A DNA stretch of 45,078 nucleotides from Phycisphaerae bacterium (lineage in GTDB: Bacteria > Planctomycetota > Phycisphaerae > Phycisphaerales > SM1A02): the NCBI GenBank assembly GCA_016873335.1, contig VGXN01000009.1, forward strand, positions 1 to 45,078, read 5' to 3'. The position numbers and the translations under genes were made by a program. Positions within the stretch are counted from its first letter, which is position 1, and the number at the start of each line of letters is the position of its first letter. This document shows, in pieces, positions 1 through 7,565 of the stretch. The notes under the pieces are model-generated. The model had not been told where the DNA came from. It was given only the letters and a program-made list of their open reading frames with translations, and searched no databases.

Positions 1-1784
1 CCGCGGTGCTGGTCGGAGCCTTCGAGATACAGCGCGCTTGGGAAGCCGACGCCGCGCGTGCGCAGCACCGAGTGCCACGACGAGCCCGCCTCGAACCACA
101 CGTCGAAGATGTCGTGCATCTTCTGCAGCGATGGGATGTCGAGCCCCGCTGGCGCGTCAGGATCCTTCGCGGCGTCATACCCCGCGAGCAGATCCGCGGG
201 CGGCAGCGTGAACCACGCGTCACTGCCCTTCTCCGCCACGATGCGCGCCACCGCACGAACACTCGCAGCGGTCAGGAACGCCGTGCCACTTGGCAGGCGG
301 AACGCCGGGATTGGCAGCCCCCACGCACGCTGCCTGCTGATGCACCAGTCCGGCCGACTCTCCAACATCCCCCGCATCCGATTGCGCCCCCATGCGGGCA
401 CGAAGTCAACACGCGTTTCGACCGCAGCGATCGCCATCTTCCGCAGCGACTCGCCGCTGCGGCGTGCGGGTCGATCCACACCGATGAACCACTGCTCGGT
501 AGCGCGGAAGATGACGGGCGTGTGGCTCCGCCAATCATGCGGATACGAGTGGCGGATTGAGATCGCCTTCACCAGATGCCCACTGCGCTCGAGCGACTCG
601 ATGACGAGCGCATTCGCATCCCAGACCGACTTGCCCCGCAACCACTCGGGGACCGTGTCGTCGTAGGTGCCGTCGTCCCGCACCGGGCAGTAGATATCGA
701 GCGATTCACGCAGTCCCGTGCGGTAATCGTCCTCGCCGTGCCCGGGCGCCGTATGCACGAGCCCCGTTCCATCTTCGAGCGTCACATAGTCGGCGCCGAC
801 GATGCGCCCCTCGCGCGCACAGAACGGATGGCGATATCGAAGTCCAAGCAGCGCCGCGCCATCCGCCTCCGCGATGCGCCGAACATCTGACGCGCCGACC
901 GCAGCCTGCACCTTCGGCAGCAGCTCCGTTGCAACGATGGTGAGCGCGCCGTCCATCTCGACAAGCGCGTATCGGTACCGCGGATGAACGGCGATCGCGA
1001 GATTCGCGGGCAGCGTCCATGGCGTCGTCGTCCAGATCATGAAGCTTGGCGTGCAATCACACTCCACGCCGAACGCAGCACCGACAGCGGCAGGATCGAC
1101 CGCTTCGAAGTCGACATGCACGGACGGATCCTCGCGCTCCTCATACTCGAGTTCCGCCTCGGCGAGCGCCGTGCGGTTGGCGATCGACCAGTGCACGGGC
1201 TTCAACTGACGGAACACCAGCCCCTGCTCGATGAGTCCGGCGAAGACCTCGAGGGTCGCCGCCTCGTACGAGGGCTGCATCGTGAAGTACGGCGCCCCAT
1301 AGTCGGCAAGTGTGAGGAGTCGCTGCATCTGCTGCGACTGCTTGCGGATCACCTTCTCCGTGTACTGCGCACACTCACGGCGAATCGCCATGCGGCGCGT
1401 TTCTTCGGGCAGCGCATCGAGTTTGGCGGCCTTTCCTGCCGCGATCAGATCGGTCATGACGCGATGCTCGATCGGCAATCCATGGCAATCCCAGCCGGGG
1501 ATGAAGTGGCAGTCGTTGCCCTCGAGCAGCACAGACCGCACCACCATGTCCTTCAGCACCTTGTTGAGCATGTGGCCGACGTGGATGTCGCCATTCGCAT
1601 AGGGCGGTCCATCGTGGAACACGAACGGCTGCGCACCTGTCCGCGCCGTGCGCACCGCGGCGAAAACGCCGCCGCGTTCCCATCGTGAAAGCGTGGCTGG
1701 TTCCGCTTGCGCGAGGTTCGCCTTCATGGGGAAGGCGGTCTTGGGCAGGTTGAGGGTCGCCTTGTAATCGCGCGCGTCGGACAT
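1..1784 (-). CDS. ileS: Isoleucyl-tRNA synthetase (partial, C-terminus beyond left edge)
   Basis: Cytosolic class I aminoacyl-tRNA synthetase that charges tRNA-Ile. From the ATG at 1784 an open frame of about 594 codons runs off the left edge without a stop. The HIGH-type ATP-binding signature is PYANGDIHVGH at residues 61-71, followed by WDCHGLPIEH. The CP1 editing insertion is marked by TTPWTLPAN. Close to the edge, YLEGSDQHRG is the IleS-type signature that separates it from ValS and LeuS. The KMSKS loop, anticodon-binding domain and any C-terminal zinc finger would lie outside the window. It is the last gene seen in a minus-strand run behind a 59-residue protein, 50 bases away. No Shine-Dalgarno sequence stands out before the ATG. 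No T-box-like leader fits in the short upstream gap. Confidence 0.97.
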   Translation of the reverse strand, partial: MSDARDYKATLNLPKTAFPMKANLAQAEPATLSRWERGGVFAAVRTARTGAQPFVFHDGPPYANGDIHVGHMLNKVLKDMVVRSVLLEGNDCHFIPGWDCHGLPIEHRVMTDLIAAGKAAKLDALPEETRRMAIRRECAQYTEKVIRKQSQQMQRLLTLADYGAPYFTMQPSYEAATLEVFAGLIEQGLVFRQLKPVHWSIANRTALAEAELEYEEREDPSVHVDFEAVDPAAVGAAFGVECDCTPSFMIWTTTPWTLPANLAIAVHPRYRYALVEMDGALTIVATELLPKVQAAVGASDVRRIAEADGAALLGLRYRHPFCAREGRIVGADYVTLEDGTGLVHTAPGHGEDDYRTGLRESLDIYCPVRDDGTYDDTVPEWLRGKSVWDANALVIESLERSGHLVKAISIRHSYPHDWRSHTPVIFRATEQWFIGVDRPARRSGESLRKMAIAAVETRVDFVPAWGRNRMRGMLESRPDWCISRQRAWGLPIPAFRLPSGTAFLTAASVRAVARIVAEKGSDAWFTLPPADLLAGYDAAKDPDAPAGLDIPSLQKMHDIFDVWFEAGSSWHSVLRTRGVGFPSALYLEGSDQHR

Positions 1785-1834
1785 GGAGCGCGGGAGTGTA
1801 ATCCGCACATGCCCCGATGCGCAGCGGCGCGCGA

Positions 1835-2014
1835 TCACTCGGGCTTCGGATCGCCTGGCTTCACCACCTCATCGAGATACTTCTGGAACTCCGCCACGCG
1901 GTAGGAGATGAAGCAGAAGGCGTGGTGCAGTGCGAACCACTCGATGTCGGTCGGATCCTTCTGGAGATCGTTGCGCTGGCGGTTGAGTTCGGCAAGAATG
2001 GGTTCGACCTTCAT
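1835..2014 (-). CDS. Small uncharacterised protein (59 aa)
   Basis: Short soluble protein of unknown function between the DUF1444-like gene and ileS on the same strand. It is predicted all-helical and rich in aromatic and charged residues: MKVEPILAELNRQRNDLQ at the start, then WFALHHAFCFISYRV and FQKYLDEV. I chose the ATG at 2014 because the protein then starts directly with structured sequence. An upstream in-frame ATG at 2080 would add 22 low-complexity residues that overlap the end of the upstream gene and look like a shadow of it. Its ordered composition and position in a co-directional run support a real gene. No family was recognised and no function is proposed. Confidence 0.6.
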   Translation of the reverse strand: MKVEPILAELNRQRNDLQKDPTDIEWFALHHAFCFISYRVAEFQKYLDEVVKPGDPKPE

Positions 2015-2045
2015 GCGGCAAGCGTACGCCTGCGCCCCGCCGCGG

Positions 2046-2858
2046 TCAGGCGACGACGCCCGCTGTCCCTGCGATCCCATCTCGGGTCACGATGAACAAC
2101 TCGCTCGTGATCGGATAGGGCAGCCGAGAAAAGTCTCTTGCCACACGCGTGCGGACGCGGTCGATGAACGGCCCCGGTCCATACGAGAGTGCAATGAAGA
2201 CATCGCGCGCTGGAGTGGCGACATAGAAGTCGCCGCGCAGTTCGCGCGAGAGACGATCATGGAGTTTGGTGAGCAGCAGACGCGCCGCGTCGTAACCGTC
2301 CTTCAGTGACAGGAGTGCCGCGCGTCCGCCATCATGGCTGGTGATGACCTGCGCCTGCAGTTCGGGGGTGTGCACTGCAAGGTTGGTGCGCGCCACCGAT
2401 TCCAGTTCGTCGACCGAGACGCCCCAGCGAACCATCTGCTCGGTGGAGATGCTGACGGTCATTTCGGGCATGTCGAGCACGAACACCACGACCGTTCCAT
2501 TCACCCACGGCATGTGGGCGATCGTCTCGCGACTCACTCCCTCGAAGATGCTCTCGGGCTGGATGCGCGGCATGATGCGATGCCGAGCCACCGAGAACGG
2601 GATCGGCGTCGCGCCGATGCTGTCCCCCTCGAAGACGCGGTCAAAGTAGGAGCGCACGAAGGTCTGGTCGCGCGACGGATCCTGATGCATCATGCGGAAG
2701 AGGTTGTCGAGCGCGAACGCCTTGCCATCGATCGTGAGCTGGAGTGGCGCGACGACCTGCACCTTGCGCTGCGCATACCATTCCCGGAGCCAGTTTCCGA
2801 CATGCTCCGTGAACTCCCCGGACTCTTCCGCAAACCAGTTGGATCCGCCTTCACCCAT
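2046..2858 (-). CDS. DUF1444 (UPF0354, YtpQ-like) family protein
   Basis: A 270-residue soluble protein without signal peptide or membrane segment. The second half resembles DUF1444/UPF0354 proteins: a segment around MVRWGVSVDELESVARTNL, then KDGYDAARLLL and a motif of the form 'vatParDvfial' (YVATPARDVFIAL), the order I recall for that family. The function of the family is unknown to me. The start at 2858 is well supported: AAGGAG lies 7 bases upstream (2866-2871 on this strand). The gene is divergent from kdsA across about 120 bases and is followed by a small gene and ileS on the same strand. The family call rests on remembered motif order, not on a search. Confidence 0.6.
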   Translation of the reverse strand: MGEGGSNWFAEESGEFTEHVGNWLREWYAQRKVQVVAPLQLTIDGKAFALDNLFRMMHQDPSRDQTFVRSYFDRVFEGDSIGATPIPFSVARHRIMPRIQPESIFEGVSRETIAHMPWVNGTVVVFVLDMPEMTVSISTEQMVRWGVSVDELESVARTNLAVHTPELQAQVITSHDGGRAALLSLKDGYDAARLLLTKLHDRLSRELRGDFYVATPARDVFIALSYGPGPFIDRVRTRVARDFSRLPYPITSELFIVTRDGIAGTAGVVA

Positions 2859-2865
2859 TCCCTTG

Positions 2866-2871
2866 CTCCTT
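2866..2871 (-). promoter_or_regulatory. Ribosome binding site of the DUF1444-like gene
   Basis: AAGGAG on the minus strand, 7 bases upstream of the ATG at 2858. It is one of the few strong Shine-Dalgarno sequences in this window, and it fixes the start of the DUF1444-like gene. Confidence 0.7.
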
Positions 2872-2980
2872 CCAGGTCACGCACCATCGCAGACCTGCAG
2901 GAACAATCGGATAGATTTCAGGGCACTTCAAGCGAACTGGTCGATATTTCCAGTCGCGCCCCACTTATTTGGACAACTGA
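2872..2980. promoter_or_regulatory. Divergent intergenic region, DUF1444-like gene / kdsA
   Basis: About 110 bases between two divergent operons, so it should hold promoters for both. It is clearly richer in A and T than the flanking genes, especially toward kdsA (about 2905-2980). No convincing consensus -35/-10 pair, operator or riboswitch could be assigned by eye. kdsA has no strong Shine-Dalgarno sequence before its ATG. Confidence 0.4.
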
Positions 2981-3817
2981 ATGAAGCAAATCCCGCTTGA
3001 CTTTTCCCGTTTCTTTGCGAAGGGCACATCCCCTGGCGCGCGGGGTCCGCTGGTCGTGATTGCGGGACCGTGTCTGCTCGAGTCGCACGAGATCCATCGC
3101 CGCATCGCTGATGCACTTTGCACATCATGCGCACGGCTTGGCATGGTGCCGATCTTCAAGGGCAGCTTCGACAAGGCGAATCGAACGAGCGTGCGGAGTC
3201 CGCGCGGGCCCGGCATCGATGCGGGCTGCGAGATGCTCGCGCGCGTGCGCAGCGAGTTCGGCGTTTTACTGACGACCGACATCCACGAGCCATCGCAGGC
3301 GGCGCGCGCCGCCGCCACCGTGGACATCCTTCAGATTCCCGCGTTCCTGTGTCGGCAGACGGATCTGCTTGCGGCGGCGGGCGCCACGGGGCGCGCCGTC
3401 AACATCAAGAAGGGACAGTTCATGGCGCCGTCCGAGATGCGCGGCGCGATCGGCAAAGTGCAGGAGGCGGGTTCGCAGCAGATTCTGCTCACCGACCGCG
3501 GCACTTTCTTCGGCTACCACCGGCTGGTCAACGATTTCGTTGCTCTCGCGGATCTCGCCGCACTCGGCGTTCCCGTGTGTCTGGATGCGACCCACAGCAC
3601 GCAGCGCCCTGGCGAGGGTGAGACAAGTGGCGGTCATGGCCAGCACGCCCCGATGCTCGCGCGCGCTGCCGTGGCCGCGGGCGTGGATGCGGTGTTCCTC
3701 GAGTGCCATCCCGATCCAGCGTCATCGCCAAGCGACCGCAGCACCATTCTGCCGCTCACGCAGCTCGATCCCCTGCTCACGCAGCTCGCCGCCATCCGCA
3801 AGGCGGTCTCCACATGA
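2981..3817 (+). CDS. kdsA: 3-deoxy-8-phosphooctulonate synthase (Kdo-8-phosphate synthase)
   Basis: Cytosolic aldolase that condenses phosphoenolpyruvate with arabinose 5-phosphate to Kdo-8-P, the committed step to the Kdo sugar of LPS inner core. Full length at 278 residues. Diagnostic segments are IAGPCLLES (27-35), FKGSFDKANRTS and TTDIHEP. It appears to be the metal-dependent class: Cys31 sits where metal-independent enzymes have Asn, and His205, Glu241 and Asp252 fall at the spacing of the other ligands known from the Aquifex enzyme. The stop overlaps the mcsA start as ATGA, so Kdo synthesis is translationally coupled to the McsAB kinase genes, a pairing with no obvious metabolic logic. 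The start is the first ATG after a short A/T-rich gap. Confidence 0.97.
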   Translation: MKQIPLDFSRFFAKGTSPGARGPLVVIAGPCLLESHEIHRRIADALCTSCARLGMVPIFKGSFDKANRTSVRSPRGPGIDAGCEMLARVRSEFGVLLTTDIHEPSQAARAAATVDILQIPAFLCRQTDLLAAAGATGRAVNIKKGQFMAPSEMRGAIGKVQEAGSQQILLTDRGTFFGYHRLVNDFVALADLAALGVPVCLDATHSTQRPGEGETSGGHGQHAPMLARAAVAAGVDAVFLECHPDPASSPSDRSTILPLTQLDPLLTQLAAIRKAVST

Positions 3818-4326
3818 AGTGCGATCTCTGCAACAAGCCCGCCGTGGTGCACGAGGTGATCATCCAAGGGGGCAAGTCCACGGAACTGCATCTGTGTGCG
3901 GAACACGCCATCGAAAAGGGGCTCGCTGTCCCGGCGCAGCAGCCGCTCGCGGACATCCTGCCTGCGCTTGGCGGAGTGGTGAAGGTCGAAGGCGTGATCG
4001 GCAAGGGGCAGCAGCAGGCGCGCTGCACGGCGTGCGGATGCACCTTCAGCGAGTTCAAGAAGTCAGGCTCGCTTGGCTGCCCCGCGTGCTACGACTCGTT
4101 CATGCCGATGATCGCGCACGTGATCGAACGGGCGCAAGCGGGCGCCACGGCCCATGTCGGGCGTTCGCCCGCACCCTCGAAGGACGCGGAGCGCGTCCAG
4201 CACCTGCGTTCGAAGTTGATGAGGGAACTGGAGCAGGCGATCGCTGCGGAGCAGTACGAGCGCGCGGCACAACTGCGCGATGAATTGAAGGCTCTCGACG
4301 CGGCGCCGCAGGTGCGCGATGAGTGA
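3814..4326 (+). CDS. mcsA: McsA-like zinc-finger activator of protein-arginine kinase
   Basis: 170 residues. In Bacillus, McsA is the zinc-binding adaptor that activates the McsB protein-arginine kinase and links it to ClpCP proteolysis. The N-terminal CxxC (residues 3-6) and a later LHLCAEH form a first zinc knuckle. A second cluster is made by CTACGC and GCPACYDSF. The C-terminal 35 or so residues match a UVR (UvrB/UvrC) motif, ending AAQLRDELKAL. The ATG at 3814 overlaps the kdsA stop by four bases, and the gene's own stop overlaps the mcsB start by eight. No ctsR or clpC is adjacent, unlike the Firmicute operon, so the regulatory target here is unknown. Confidence 0.93.
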   Translation: MKCDLCNKPAVVHEVIIQGGKSTELHLCAEHAIEKGLAVPAQQPLADILPALGGVVKVEGVIGKGQQQARCTACGCTFSEFKKSGSLGCPACYDSFMPMIAHVIERAQAGATAHVGRSPAPSKDAERVQHLRSKLMRELEQAIAAEQYERAAQLRDELKALDAAPQVRDE

Positions 4327-5365
4327 GTCATTTTCCGCCGCGCTCACGCAGCTCGGCCCCGAGAGCGATGTGGTCATCACCAGCCGCGTCCGCTTCGCTC
4401 GGAATCTGCGCGGGTTTCCCTTCACCTCGCGCGCGAGCGGTCCTGTCCGACAGGAGGTCATGCGGCTCGTGCGCCGCGCCGTCGAGCAGTCCGGACCGCA
4501 CGCTGACGCGGGCTGCAACCTGCGCTGGATCGACTTGCAGACGGCGACCCCGCGCGACCGCCAACTCCTCTGTGAGCGCCATCTCGTGTCGAAGCACTTC
4601 GCGTCGCTCGATGCGCCGCGTGCACTGGCGCTGTCGTCGGATGAGCATGTCAGCATGATGATCAACGAGGAGGATCACCTGCGCATTCAGGCAATCGGCG
4701 CAGGCGCCTGCACGCGCGAGTGCTTTGAACGCGCCGCCGGGGTCGAGCGCGACCTGGCGCGCACGCTGCTCTTCGCCTTCCACGAACGGTGGGGATTCCT
4801 GACGGCCTGCCCGACCAATGTCGGTTCGGGCATCCGCATCAGTGCGATGCTGCATCTGCCGGCGCTCACGCTCCTCAAGGAGTTGGAACGCGTGAAGCGT
4901 GCCGCGCGTGAGTTGCATCTCGCCGTGCGCGGCTACCACGGCGAAGGATCAGATTCGCTCGGCGATCTCTACCAATTCTCCAACCAGACCACGCTCGGCG
5001 CGACCGACGACGCGCTGCTCAACGAGTTCCATGGCTCGGTGCTCCCGCGGCTCGTGCAGTATGAACGGGAGGCACGGACCGCGGCGATGGAGAAGGCGCG
5101 CGTGCGCATTGAGGACCTGGTGCACCGCGCACTCGCCACGCTTCGTTCCGCGCGGCTGATCTCGGCGGAGTCCGCAGTACGGGACTTGTGCCGCGTGCGG
5201 CTCGGAGCCGTGCTGGGGCTGCTGCCGACCGATCTTGCCACGATCCAGCGACTGCTTCTGCAGGTTCAGCCTGCGCACCTTTCCGTGCTGCACCCGCAAG
5301 CGCTCGAAGGCGATGAGACCGAACGCGAACTGCGCGCGACCCTCATTCGTGAGGGGCTCGGCTGA
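4319..5365 (+). CDS. mcsB: Protein-arginine kinase McsB (phosphagen kinase fold)
   Basis: 348 residues, the normal size for McsB, which uses ATP to phosphorylate arginine side chains and so marks proteins for Clp degradation in Firmicutes. Phosphagen-kinase features are visible. SRVRFARNLRGFPF near the N-terminus is the arginine-rich nucleotide-binding motif. NEEDHLRIQ is the conserved acidic segment. ACPTNVGSGIR holds the active-site Cys, about residue 164. The start ATG at 4319 lies within the end of mcsA, an eight-base overlap that indicates translational coupling. It is followed convergently by a pterin dehydratase gene only 12 bases away, with no visible stem-loop terminator. An arginine/creatine kinase is unlikely given McsA next door. 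Confidence 0.95.
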   Translation: MSESFSAALTQLGPESDVVITSRVRFARNLRGFPFTSRASGPVRQEVMRLVRRAVEQSGPHADAGCNLRWIDLQTATPRDRQLLCERHLVSKHFASLDAPRALALSSDEHVSMMINEEDHLRIQAIGAGACTRECFERAAGVERDLARTLLFAFHERWGFLTACPTNVGSGIRISAMLHLPALTLLKELERVKRAARELHLAVRGYHGEGSDSLGDLYQFSNQTTLGATDDALLNEFHGSVLPRLVQYEREARTAAMEKARVRIEDLVHRALATLRSARLISAESAVRDLCRVRLGAVLGLLPTDLATIQRLLLQVQPAHLSVLHPQALEGDETERELRATLIREGLG

Positions 5366-5377
5366 AGACCTGAAGTG

Positions 5378-5665
5378 TCAGCTCGCGTAGATGCGGTCCA
5401 CGGCGACCGCCGCGGTGAAGTCGCGGTCACTGAGTCCACCCGCATCGTGCGTGGAGTAGCCGAGGCGCACGCGGTTGTAGAGCACATGGATGTCGGGGTG
5501 ATGCTGTGAGCGTTCCGCCTCCTCCGCGACGCGATTGACAAACCGCATCGCAGCCACAAAGTCGGGGAAGGAGAACTCCCGCTCAATGAGATCGCCCGTG
5601 CGTTTCCATGCTGCGACGGAAGGCATGCGCGACTCCACCTGTGCATCGCTCAGTCGTGTCACCAT
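5378..5665 (-). CDS. phhB: 4a-hydroxytetrahydrobiopterin dehydratase (PCD/DCoH family)
   Basis: About 95 residues, the normal size for pterin-4a-carbinolamine dehydratase, which recycles the cofactor of aromatic amino acid hydroxylases and may also act in molybdopterin metabolism. The signature is HHPDIHVLYNRVRL followed by STHDAGGLSDRD; the early segment WKRTGDLIEREFSFPDF is also typical. I prefer the ATG at 5665 because the protein then begins MVTRLSDAQVE, the usual family start. An ATG eight codons upstream (5689) is possible. No phenylalanine hydroxylase gene is in the window. The 5665 start overlaps the probable start of the divergent phosphatase gene. Confidence 0.9.
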   Translation of the reverse strand: MVTRLSDAQVESRMPSVAAWKRTGDLIEREFSFPDFVAAMRFVNRVAEEAERSQHHPDIHVLYNRVRLGYSTHDAGGLSDRDFTAAVAVDRIYAS

Positions 5666-6929
5666 GACTTCGATCGTACTTCGTACCATCCGCCCCCACG
5701 TGCCGAGCCCTGCGCCAGACAGCGAAGTCGATTTGGGCCCGCCGCGGATCGCGGTCGTGACGCATCAGGCGAGCGACGCCCATGTGCAGGTGGCGCGCAC
5801 GCTTGTCACGCGCTTCGGGATGGAGGCGAAGGCGCTCTCCGATCCCGATCCCGCACGCATTGCGATGGCAGTACGCGAGTCGCACGCACTGGTGGTGATC
5901 GGGGCGCCCACCGAGGAACTGCTCAGTTTGACCGCCGTTGCGGAGGCCATCGCTTCCATGCTGCCTGTCGTTGCGCTGTGTGCGGAGTCACCGCCCCATC
6001 GCCTGCCCGCAGGCATCTCCTTCGCGCTCGCTGCCGATGATGGACCGGATCATCTCGCCGTGGCATTGCGTGCGCTGGTCGCGCGGCAGCGCGATGTGCG
6101 ACTGCTGCAACTCGATGCGGCGACTGCCATGCGTTTCTCTGGCGGGCTTCGCCGCGAGATGGAGACGCTGCACGGAGAACTCCAACTGGCAGCGTCCGTC
6201 CAACAGGAGTTCCTGCCGCGCACCCTGCCGACGCTCGGCGGCATGACGAGCGCCGCGCTCTGGCGCCCTGCCGCATTCGTCTCGGGCGACATTTACAACA
6301 GCGTTCGCATCGACGAGCATCACCTCGGCCTTTTTGTCACGGACGCGGTCGGTCATGGCATGCCCGCTGCGCTGCTCACGCTTGTCATCGCGCGGAGCCT
6401 GCAGGTGAAGGAGATCGGCGAAGACTCGTATCGAGTGCTGCCGCCCTCGGAGTCGCTCGCGCGCATCAATGCGGAGATGCTGCAGCGCTCCACGCGCATG
6501 ACGCGCTTTGCGACGGCGATCTATGCGGTAGTCGACACGCGAACGCATGCGCTCAGCGTCTCGTCGGCAGGTCATCTGCCCTTGCTGCACGCGCGCCGCG
6601 GAGGACTGTTTGAACCTGTGGAGACACAGGGCGGTTTGCTCGGCGTCTTCAAGGATGAACACTTCTCGCAAGCGAACATCCAACTCCAACCAGGCGACAA
6701 GGTGCTGCTGTACTCCGACGGATTTGAGCAGGCGTTCTCCGAACAAGGTCAGGGGGCATCCTCGCCTCGACTTCCCAACCGCCGCTACTTGCAGGTCTTC
6801 AACGAGTTCGCATCGCTTGAAGATCCGCAGGCGTTCGTGGATGCGATCACGGGTCGCCTTGAGGAGGAACGCAACATGTTCCCGCTCGTGGATGATGTGA
6901 CGCTGCTGTGCAGCGCGTGGCGACCGTGA
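5664..6929 (+). CDS. PP2C-type (SpoIIE/RsbU-like) serine phosphatase
   Basis: About 421 residues. Residues ~1-145 look like a response-regulator-type alpha/beta domain (RIAVVTHQ, ALVVIGAPTEELL, LPVVALCAE) but without a clear phospho-acceptor Asp. A short coiled linker containing ASVQQEFLPRTLP precedes a SpoIIE catalytic domain. Metal-binding aspartates are visible in FVSGDIY, FVTDAVGHGMPAALLT, LLYSDGFEQA and VDDVTLL. Such enzymes usually dephosphorylate anti-sigma-factor antagonists in partner-switching pathways; no anti-sigma kinase or STAS antagonist is adjacent. An in-frame ATG exists at 5535, but it would run through the pterin dehydratase. The ATG at 5664 is more likely, and a later GTG is possible. 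Confidence 0.88.
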   Translation: MTSIVLRTIRPHVPSPAPDSEVDLGPPRIAVVTHQASDAHVQVARTLVTRFGMEAKALSDPDPARIAMAVRESHALVVIGAPTEELLSLTAVAEAIASMLPVVALCAESPPHRLPAGISFALAADDGPDHLAVALRALVARQRDVRLLQLDAATAMRFSGGLRREMETLHGELQLAASVQQEFLPRTLPTLGGMTSAALWRPAAFVSGDIYNSVRIDEHHLGLFVTDAVGHGMPAALLTLVIARSLQVKEIGEDSYRVLPPSESLARINAEMLQRSTRMTRFATAIYAVVDTRTHALSVSSAGHLPLLHARRGGLFEPVETQGGLLGVFKDEHFSQANIQLQPGDKVLLYSDGFEQAFSEQGQGASSPRLPNRRYLQVFNEFASLEDPQAFVDAITGRLEEERNMFPLVDDVTLLCSAWRP

Positions 6930-6947
6930 GGTCAGCGGCGCGCGAGG

Positions 6948-7562
6948 TCAGCGACGCGCGAGGTGCTGCGCAACGGCGCGCGCCACCAGACGCGCCAGCG
7001 GATCTGCCTCGAGATTGACTCGATCCCCCGCACGGAGCCCGCCAAGCGCAGTGCATTCGAGCGTGTGTGGAATCAGCGCCACTTCGAAGAAGCCGCTGCC
7101 GCACGCGGCAATCGTGAGTGACACGCCGTCCACCGCGATCGAGCCCTGTGCGCAGATGACATCGTCCCAGCGCTGTTCGGCGGTGCTGTCAACGGCGATC
7201 CGCACGCGCCACTGACCATCGGTGCGGTCGACGGACTCCACCTGTCCGGTGCCCTCGACATGCCCTTGCACCCAGTGCCCGCCGATCGGATCACCCAATC
7301 GAAGCGCGGGCTCAAGGTGCACACGTGTGCCTCGCTGCCATGCACCAAGCGTTGTTCGCCCGAGCGTCTGCGCGACGGCATCGAAGTGCAGCACACCGCC
7401 GCCGAGCGACGCCACGGTGAGGCAGATGCCGTTCACCGCGACGGAATCACCGATCTGCACGCGCGCGGCGATGGTCGGACACTCCACCGCGACACGCACG
7501 CCTGCCTCGGACCGCGTGAGATCCGTGATCGTGCCTGTGGATGGAACGAGCCCTGTGAACAT
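6948..7562 (-). CDS. ribE: Riboflavin synthase, alpha subunit
   Basis: 204 residues, full length. Converts two 6,7-dimethyl-8-ribityllumazine molecules to riboflavin plus a pyrimidine in the cytosol. Two tandem lumazine-binding repeats are visible: MFTGLV at the start, with VNGICLTV in repeat 1, and GGHWVQGHVEGTG with VDGVSLTI in repeat 2. It starts 3 bases after the stop of the SpoIID-like lipoprotein gene and is the last gene of the long minus-strand block. No other riboflavin genes are close, and an FMN riboswitch would not be expected inside this operon. Its 3' end overlaps an imperfect 17-base tandem repeat (about 6931-6964). Confidence 0.96.
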   Translation of the reverse strand: MFTGLVPSTGTITDLTRSEAGVRVAVECPTIAARVQIGDSVAVNGICLTVASLGGGVLHFDAVAQTLGRTTLGAWQRGTRVHLEPALRLGDPIGGHWVQGHVEGTGQVESVDRTDGQWRVRIAVDSTAEQRWDDVICAQGSIAVDGVSLTIAACGSGFFEVALIPHTLECTALGGLRAGDRVNLEADPLARLVARAVAQHLARR

Positions 7563-7565
7563 GCG

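Noticed and set aside
1785-1834. T-box leader before ileS
   Set aside because: Only 50 bases separate ileS from the upstream gene, too short for a T-box.
5535-5663. Upstream start of the PP2C phosphatase at 5535
   Set aside because: It would extend through most of the pterin dehydratase on the other strand and adds residues with no domain pattern.
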